Assembly: GCF_037038585.1 (NCBI RefSeq)
Contig: NC_092525.1
Location: 22,402,867 to 22,466,866 of the forward strand
From: Patagioenas fasciata
Lineage: Eukaryota; Chordata; Aves; Columbiformes; Columbidae
Direction: 5' to 3'
DNA length: 64,000 nucleotides
Position numbers and translations under genes: made by a program. Shown here in pieces: positions 14,501-23,500 of this stretch. Under the pieces are notes generated by a model. The model was not told the DNA's origin and did no database searches. It saw only the letters and a program-made list of their open reading frames with translations. Within the stretch, counting starts at the first letter, position 1; each line of letters starts with the position of its first letter.

Positions 14501-17500
14501 CCAAGAATTAATAAGAAACTAAGATGGTAAAGATTTACAAACAAGCAGAAGTGGGTGTGTCTCTGTGTATCTGCATGGGTTTTTTTTGAAAGATCAGGGA
14601 ACAAGAAAGAAATGAGTACAGAAGGTGCTCATAGTATTTGCTGTCCTTTAGAAGTTAACATATCAAGCTGAAAGTTTGGATTCAGCTTCTGCTTTGGACC
14701 AATCAGCTGCACTGGAGTTTGTCTCCTGCCTGCAAATAAGGGGCTGTAATTACTATTGTCACACTTCTGAAGCGCTCTGAGGTCTTTTGATGAAGGATAC
14801 CGTGATAAAAGGAAGTTTGTTTCTTTTTCTGATACTTGAAACTGGCCAAGAAACAAGTGTATTAATGAAATGTCCTTATTTGATATCTGTACTTCTGCTG
14901 ACCTTTTTCTGGGTATAAACTGAACATCATAAACCTGTTTCAGGGGCATGGCAGCATCAGATGAGCGAGGGTTTTCATACAACTGTTTTTCAGCTAGGGA
15001 ACAGCTGGAATTTCTGGAGAACAGAAAGAAGCAATACATGAAGGCAGCCGTCAAAGCAAAGAAGGAAAATAACCTTGAACAAGCTAAGGTGTATCTCAGA
15101 ACAGCCAAGAGCTTTGACCTAAAGATTGAGCAAGCAAAATGTGGCAAACCTGTTGATATTTCCAAGGTTAGTAATACTGTTAGTTTTCTGCTTTTTTTCA
15201 TATTCTTGGACATGTTAAGTACTTCAAAGAGTGAATGATCTAATAAATATTTCCTGACACAAATTTTAAGTTGGTTTGTTCAATTGACAAATCTGGATAC
15301 TGAGCCCTGAAATTCCTCTATGTTTTTGTTTTAGTTTTTGGGTTGGTTTCTTCTACTCTGCTCAAATGTGCCTGATTTTGAGAAAATTCAGCCTCCATGA
15401 ACCATTTACTCCCTGACAGGCCATAGCACACCTCAGCCATGCAGCTTGCAAAAGCGTTCACTGGGCTTAGGGCGCAAGGACATCTTAGCTGTGTCCTAAC
15501 TCCAGTTTGGGATGAGGATCAGGTGTGTGTGTTACAGTGGTGCCCTGGTTTCTCTGCACTATAATAGCTCTCCTGACCTGAATAATCAGGGAATTAGGCC
15601 TGTAAGACATTCTATGGGGTTTTATGACTTCAGCAGTTGTCAGGCAGTGGTGTAAGTAGTGGTTGGTTCAGAATTGCCTTGAGAGGAAAACCGACCTGTC
15701 TCCCTTCAGTGACCTTTCCATATGTTCTGCTTTTTGTCTACTTCGTTTTTTCCTATAAGGGCTCTGAAACATGGTGTTCTTGTGTTGCAGCTGCCATCAC
15801 CCCCTACAGATGATGAGGGTGATTTTATCTTCATACACCATGAAGATGTCAGACTGTCCCAGAAAGCAGATGAAGTGTATGCGCAGCTCATAAAATTGCT
15901 GAAGGACCAACATGAGGTGACCATTTTATCTTTTTTAAAAAACAAAACCAAAACTTTTTTAATGTTTATCTGAGTTTTATTAATATTATAAACCCATAAT
16001 TGTTTCTGTGGGGTCTTTTGTTTTTCTTTTAGGTTGCACAAAATCAAAAGTATTTTAAAGTGGAGAATTTTCAGGGTTGGGTTCCCTGCTAGTTAGAGTC
16101 AGAGGGTGCGCTTAGAGGCTTGAGACTGTCAAATTATCACTATTAAATACAAAAGCTCAAGTTTTTAAATAGTACCGAAATAATTAAGACTAGTCCTTGA
16201 GCGTACCTTATATCTAGAAATTAAGAGATTAAAAAGTAATAGGGCAGAAAAGCTCATACAAATTCTGTACTTGGCTTTGAGCTTAAAGGGCTCGGGGCAG
16301 GGGGCATGTTTTGGAGTGACTTGGGAAAACTCTTGGTTTTTCTTGAATTAGATTGTCATCAACCTCAAAACTCTCTGCCAATCATGAATCAGTGTGTAAG
16401 GATCACTAAGTGCATCTATATTTGGTTTTGTTTGTGTTGACAGAGGTGTTTGCAGTATTCCAAGCAATTTATGCACCTGGGAAATGTTGCAGAAACGACT
16501 CGGTAAGCCCCTCTGCCGTCTGTTAGTCATCCCACGGTGTGGTCAGGCTTGATTCTGCCTGAACCCCCTAAAGATGATGGGGGTCAGGTTGGTGAGCTGC
16601 TCATTATGTGAACGGGTCGGTAACAGTGAGGCAGGTGTCTCCGAGTCGCTCTCAGGCCTGTTCTGGGGTTTACTCTGTGGCCTCTCTCCAGGAGAATGCT
16701 CTGTTTGATGTGCTGTTGCGTGTGGAGCTTTTCTGTTGTTTGTTTGCCTCTTCTGTAGATTTGAGAAACTGGCACAAGGTTGTAAAAAGGACATGGACAT
16801 CCTGCAGCTTGCACGAGCACAAGGAATGGATCCTCCAAGCCACCACTTTGAGGAAAGAACTTTTAAAATGATAAGGTGTGGAAAAACGAAGGGATTTCTC
16901 GGGCAGGCTGGAATGAGTTTTCTTGTTTCTAGCACTTGCTGGATTCAGCAAACTTGGGTTAGGCTCAGCATTCCTGAAAGAACACTCTCAATGACTTAAA
17001 TATGAAGAATTTGTTCTCTAATTTCTGTTCTGGGTTCTTTTGTTTTCAAAATACCTCCAACTTCATCTCTTGTATTCTGCTATTTCAGCTGTTCTTCCTC
17101 TTTATTTCTCCCTCAGTCCTGTTGCCTTTGGGCTTTGTTCTTGGCATTTTTCACTGTACCTCAGAGATGTTTTTATCTTGGTTTGTGCTCTTTCCTCGCT
17201 TTTCTGTAATTTATGAAGATGATCTCTGTAGGAGTGCGCTATGGAAAAAGGTCTGACAGACACTAGTGGCATCCTGGTCTGGCACTGAATCAAGTGGTAG
17301 TGGGCTACTGGAATGAATATGCTTTTTTGTCTTTATTTTTTCACAGGATATTTTCTGAACTCAACAGCACAGAAATGCACCTTCTTATTGTCAGGGGGAT
17401 AAACCTACCAGCTCCGCCAGGTATGTACTCAAAAGGGTGTGTGGGCTTTTTCCTTTGAGTAGGTAAGGAAGGTGGTGGGGAATGAGGTTTTTCTACCTTG

Positions 17501-20500
17501 AAGACCACTTCAGGAGTTGAGACTTTGTTGCCACAACTCATTAAAACAAAATAACCAGATTTCAGACTCAGACCTCCAAAAAACCTTTAAACATTTAAGA
17601 TATTTAAAAGCAAACAACCTAGAAGAATAAAGAGAATCTGGGTTCCATCTGGACAGAGGGAAAAACTTGAAATTGTCTTGGGTTTGTTTATAACTGGGTC
17701 ATAATTTAAGTTTCATATTCACGTCCTGTTTTGAATGCCAGCCCTAACTCTGCATTGACTTCATGTGTATTGACCTTTCAGCAGACATGAGTTGCTCCTT
17801 CCAACATCACAGCTTTTAGTCCTTTGTTTCTGGGGCACTTGTAAACCATCTGTGCTAGATTGTCTCGGGACTAATGATAGCATTAATATAAGTAGATTTC
17901 TTTCCTTTGGATGCAACATTTTTATGGATTTTGGTTTGGTGGATGGGTTTTTCTGTTGTCAAATGATAGATCTTGAGTCATCTAACTGAAAATCAGTTAG
18001 GTGTTCTTGAAAACCCTGCTCAACGTTAACAGACACAATGAAAATGTCTGTATTGGCCATTTGGATTGACTCGTTGTTGTTTTGTTCAGGTGTATCACCA
18101 AGAGACTTGGATGCATTTGTGAAGTTTGAATTTCAGTACCCAAGTGCGGTGAGTGTGTCCTCGCTTGTCTGTGACCCTTCCCAATGCGTTGGCTTGTGAG
18201 GCCTTCAAGGAGGGAGTGTAGGTTTTCTTCTAGAAAGGAAAACCACTTACAGGCACACTGCCCAAACTCATTTTTAAAACAGAAACTTTCGCTGAGAAAC
18301 AAAACTGAAGATGTTTCCTGCAGATTTGAGCTTTGCTGCACCTTTCTCTTGGTGTTCTCCACACCTCACACTTGGCAGTGTAATCTCTGCGCCAGGCTCG
18401 CGTGTCCCCTGGCTGGCTGACCGCCAGCTTAACGCTGACCAGCATATGCAGTGCTCAGCCCTGCCCACCTTTCCCCCCCAAATACACTAATCGGCCTGTT
18501 TTTTGTTAGCAAAATTGGTAGGTGGTCGTTTCTTTCAACTTCTTACCCTGGTAGCTTCAACCAAACTCACACAAAGTTGTCACTAGGGGAGAGAGGCCAC
18601 CTTGGATGTTGTCTCCCTCCGAGTCCCATTCCTTTAAGAAAACAGGCTGTTAAAGGCATTAGTTTTGGGCGTCTTCTGTAATTATAGAAATTGATTGAAA
18701 AGGTGCGTCTTTGTCCTCAAATAAATGCATGTGATTCTTGGTGATGTAATTAGCAAATAGATATGTGTGTATCTGGAGAAAGGACTTAGGTCACACAAGT
18801 GTCTTGACCTTACTAATGAGTACTTCTGTGTATGTGCATGTAGACATGTGCATATATATGTGTAAGTATATAAAAAGGTATGTATACATATATATATTGC
18901 TGCTTTACTTGAAACTCCCCAGCGTCATCCTGTTCCCCTTAGCTTCAAAAGCAGTTTCTGATCTGAGAAATACTGCAGCCACGGAGCTAGAGAAGGGATT
19001 ATCAAGAGAGGTGTCTGCTCTTACTATCAGCAGAGGTGCTGGGGCTTCTGCTGCTTCCTCTGTAGGGCAAAAAACAATCTTTGCTCTTACAGGACTAATA
19101 CTTTGCCCTGTGAGAGTGCAGAGCCTGGATTTTTACCTCATCATAAATTCTGCAGCAAATCCACTAAAATAAATTCAATTACTTGTGGGAAATAGGTGAT
19201 GGACAGGTCAGGTTTGTGTTATGTGAGGCCTTAACGGAGGAGTTCACCCCATTAGGGTGGCTGAAAACAAAATTGGTCTGTATTGAGTAATTTTCTGGAG
19301 AATAAGAATCAACATAGTTGCTTTTAATCTATTTTGTTTTAAAAGCCAGGTATCTACTGTTTAGCAAACCCTCAAACACACCACCTTTCTCCTTCACAGC
19401 TGAAATCAGTTTTGCAAAGTAGCTGCAATAATTAGGTCACACTGTCCTTGTTCAGTCCCCAGAGATTTGGTTTGTACTCTGCTTTAGGTTAAAAGTTAAT
19501 TAATTTTGGTGGCAGATTGATTGTCAGGCAAAATAATAGTAGGGCAATTCCCTGAGTGATTTGTGATGAATTCCTTGTGTAGCTTATTATTCCAACTAAT
19601 GCAGAAGGAACAAAACTACTGTGTCGTGGAACGTGTGTAGTATATCATGTAGCTTAACAGGTTCAGTCAGAACTTTATGATGATTGGATTGAATTGAGTG
19701 TGACCGTGTAGCTTATTGGTGGCTCTTATATTTAAAGTAATGGTTTGGCCTGTTCTTTATCTAGTATTACACTTGTTACCACAAAGAAACCCAAAGATTT
19801 TAGTCTTGAATGTACCATGACTCATAATTCAGATAAACCCCCTGAACCTCATTTTTCTTGAAGAGGTGTAAAAAAAGAGCTGGTAATAAAAATGGTCACT
19901 ACTCTGTATTTTGAAGCAATATCTGATGGTTTTGTGTCGTGTGTGTCTCTTTTAATAGGAGCAACCTCAAAAGAGTAAAACACCTGTAATTAACAATAAC
20001 AATTGTCCAGGTTAGTACTTTTTCTGGGACAGTGGGAAAAATGTGGCACCTTGGGAATTGCATGAAAGGGCTCACGGGAGGGTGAAATCCAGCTGTGCTG
20101 GCAATTTCTCCACCCTCATCCCAATCCTGGTGGTAGTTATTGTGTTATGAATTAGTGAAAACATCGAGTTACCAGTCATGCTCCAGCTGTTGCTGTCAAC
20201 CCTGCTGAGAGATGGGCCAGGTAAATAAATTTTCCTTATTAAACAAGTCAAATTATTAATTTTAATGTGTCTGTGGATTAGATGGTTTTCAGTCAGATTT
20301 TGTGTCCTGTGAGAATGGCAATTCTGTCATGATTTTTGCTAATCGGTTAACATTTCAAAACCTGGCAAAACATCATCATTGCAGATTTTTTTTTTTTAAG
20401 ACAATGTGTCTTGAAACCAACTAAAATACTTTATCTGCACCTTTTGAAAAATAGGCCTTTGTACATGGCCATTGAATACCAGTATTAAACTTACGCATTT

Positions 20501-23500
20501 TAGAATTAATCATCTTGCACTCTGAATTTGGTTTATTGCTATGTTGTTTTGTTAATTCTTGCAGTAAGCAGCCATCTAATATCAAAACAGCTTTGAATTC
20601 AGTATCCAAATTACTAGTTGTGAATTTATCAAAATGCCCCTTCCCAGTCAGTCCAACCTTCCTATGTTTTTTCCTTATTATTTTGTACCATATTTTTAGC
20701 CACAGACATTCTCCTGAAAGACCTAGATTCTTCAGTTTTGGCTCTTCAGTAACTTGCTATCATCTCCTCACGATGACTTGCCGTTTCTGTCCCTGTAAAG
20801 TGGGGATGATGGGGATGAACTGTTGCACAGGGACACCGACTTGTTAATGACTGATACAACCTTCTGAGGAGGAGTTTCATATGGATGTGAAGTGTCTTTC
20901 ACAAATGGGCCAAACTGAGATAAACAGAGATCCGAGTTGTAGAGCACTGTGCATAATTTGACTTTGACAACTTCTTTCGTTTTATTTATGTCTTGATTGT
21001 AGAATACAACCAGTTGTTTAAGTTAAACATCAACCGAAATCACAGAGGTTTTCGACGAGCAATTCGGTCCAAAGGAATTAAGTTTGAAGTATTTCATAAA
21101 GGGTAAGTCTATAGCTTGCTCCCCCCTTGCTGCTTCTCTGAAAGGAGTGTTGTAGCTGAAATTTATGAAGCACAATGTTGAAGTTAGCAATGAAGAGTTG
21201 TCTAGATCTCTTGTCCGAGAAGTCCTTTCAAAATGTGCCTGAACTGTGTGTTTTCCCCTGAGAGGATGAAAATAATGCAGTTCAGTGAAGCTGGTTCATA
21301 ACTGGCAGATCGGTTGAGGATTAGTGTGTTAAGAGGAACTGATGACTCTGAGAAGGTAATGAATGATTCAGCTTCAAATAATTTTAATTCTTATCCAAGC
21401 TGGTTTTAGTCATCAGGACTAGAAGATTTAAACGTCCTGTGGGGAGAACTTAGTAGAATAATGAAGTACAAGTGGCAGCAAAATACGAAGAGCAGTAAAG
21501 CAGATGACAGATGATGGCAGAACTAGTGTTATGTTTTTGTATTTATCTTTTTCTGAGGATCTTACAGTATTTACCGAGCGCTGCTAGTAAACTGTTTGAC
21601 TGTCTTGAGAGAGACAGGCTCACCTCATCTCAGGGATCAAGATGAGATGGATGTTAAGAATTGGTAATGTTCAGGGAAGTTGTCCTTTATCTGGGCTCAT
21701 TACTGATTTATTCAAAATGTGAGTGGCCTGTATTCATAAATTCCTGAGCTGGTTGTGATGCTTGACTTGAATGGGATGTTAGATAACCTGGTTTTGTCTC
21801 GCTGGCTCTTTGTGCTGTTCTTTGTTTCTATTACTGGGACATGCAGAAATGATCCGTAGCTTCCCTGAGGTGGTTTTCAAATGGTAGGTGTTTTAATTTG
21901 TGAGCTAAAGTCCCATTGTTTTTACTCCAGATCTTCCATTTACATCTCCATTGAAGAAAAAGCTGATTTTCTTTCTTTATTGGTCCTGACTGCTGTGTTG
22001 TTCAAGATTTCACTGTTAGAGATCCTGCCTCTCTTGCATTTACATTTGTTTAAAACCTTTTCTCCTCTCTTTTTTGTACTGTTGCACATACGGTGTATAT
22101 CCTATTCTCCCACCAGCTGGAGCCATGCTTGTTTTTAAGGTCTGAGCTCAGGCTTAAGTTCACCCGTTGGGAAACACTCTCCATTAATTCACGAATTGTA
22201 TGCCAGCTTCAGATTTGCCTTTGAAGCCTTATTGAAGATGAGAAAGAAAATCTGTGTGAGTTGTCTCTTTTTGGGTTCTGATTTTTTTTGTTCATAGAGC
22301 AGGAGCCCCGCAAGTTGAAGAGACATGTGTCTTGGGACTGGGAAGCAACTGGGAAGGAGAAAAATAAGAAATGCCCACTATGACCTTCCCCTGGCCATGT
22401 TCTTAGGAGAAAGGAGAGGATTAAGTGATCCAGGCTGTTCTCTAAATGCTGTCTGTGCACTGTCTTCAGGACTGTAAATGAATAATGCTTTTGGAAATGC
22501 TTGTAGATGTTGTAGTTTTGGGGTCTCTGATCGCTCTTTGACCACCTCCCAGGAAATATTTTATTGCAGTGAGCAAAGGGGACTTGTTTCAGGTCAGATA
22601 TATATTAAACTTCATTTTAAAAACCACTTTCAAGTAAAAACCCAGTAAAGCATTTTTCCAAAGGAAATGGCTCTCCTTAAACCTCTGCTAAAAGCTTCTG
22701 AAGATAAAAGGAGATTTCCCCAGAGCTGTTTCTGAAGCCATGGCCTAGAGCAAGTTCCCATTTTTCACTGCAAACCCCCTAGAACTGGTCAGGGAGGAAT
22801 CAGTCTTCGTTGTTTCTTGAATTATAAATTGGGAAAATGCTTTGAAAAAATTCAGGTAGAAGAATTGCTGATTCTCTTTTAAAGTTAATGAACAAAGTGT
22901 CCAACATACTGCAGTACAGTTATGTAATCCTTCTTCATTGTAAGGTGCTTGTGAAGTAAAGGAAGTATTCTAGAATGTGAGATAATGAATTCTGAACTTT
23001 CGGAAATGATTTTGTGAGTCTACAGTAATCTCATCGATGGAGAATACGGTCTCATCTTTGGAAGGCTTCCTGTCCACAGAATTCACAGGCATCGTGTTTA
23101 GAGGCAGCGCTGGCAGCCCTTGAGGGACCTGCAGGATTATTTTCCCTTTACTACAACAATTTGTGTTGAGATGGACAAACTGACAACTAAGAAGCACTTT
23201 AACTGAGCTGACATCTTTCAGGTCTTTCAGCAACAGGTTTTTGGAACAGAGGTACTTCCCAGCAACGCCTCACCGCGTGTTCCAGCGGGTTCAGGGCTGT
23301 GCTGTGGCGCTCCTCTTCCCATCTAAAGTGTCTGAGCTCCCTCCCACCAGCTCGCTAACAGTACCTGATCATTTTCCTCATCTATAGAGGGTTTATAGGA
23401 GCCGTAGCGTCCCTGATGGCATTTCTGAGCACCCAAGGCAGGAAGTGAGCTCAAAGTCTGGGCGACAGGTTTCGTATGCTGCAGTTGATATGAGCCATTT

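Noticed and set aside
14948..14993. ATG upstream of and in frame with the DM14-4 exon
   Set aside because: A good acceptor at 14993 and the conserved family sequence starting right after it show that this is intron.
14629..15213. 194-codon minus-strand open frame
   Set aside because: It is antisense to the DM14-4 exon of CC2D1B; the low stop density is a shadow of that coding sequence.
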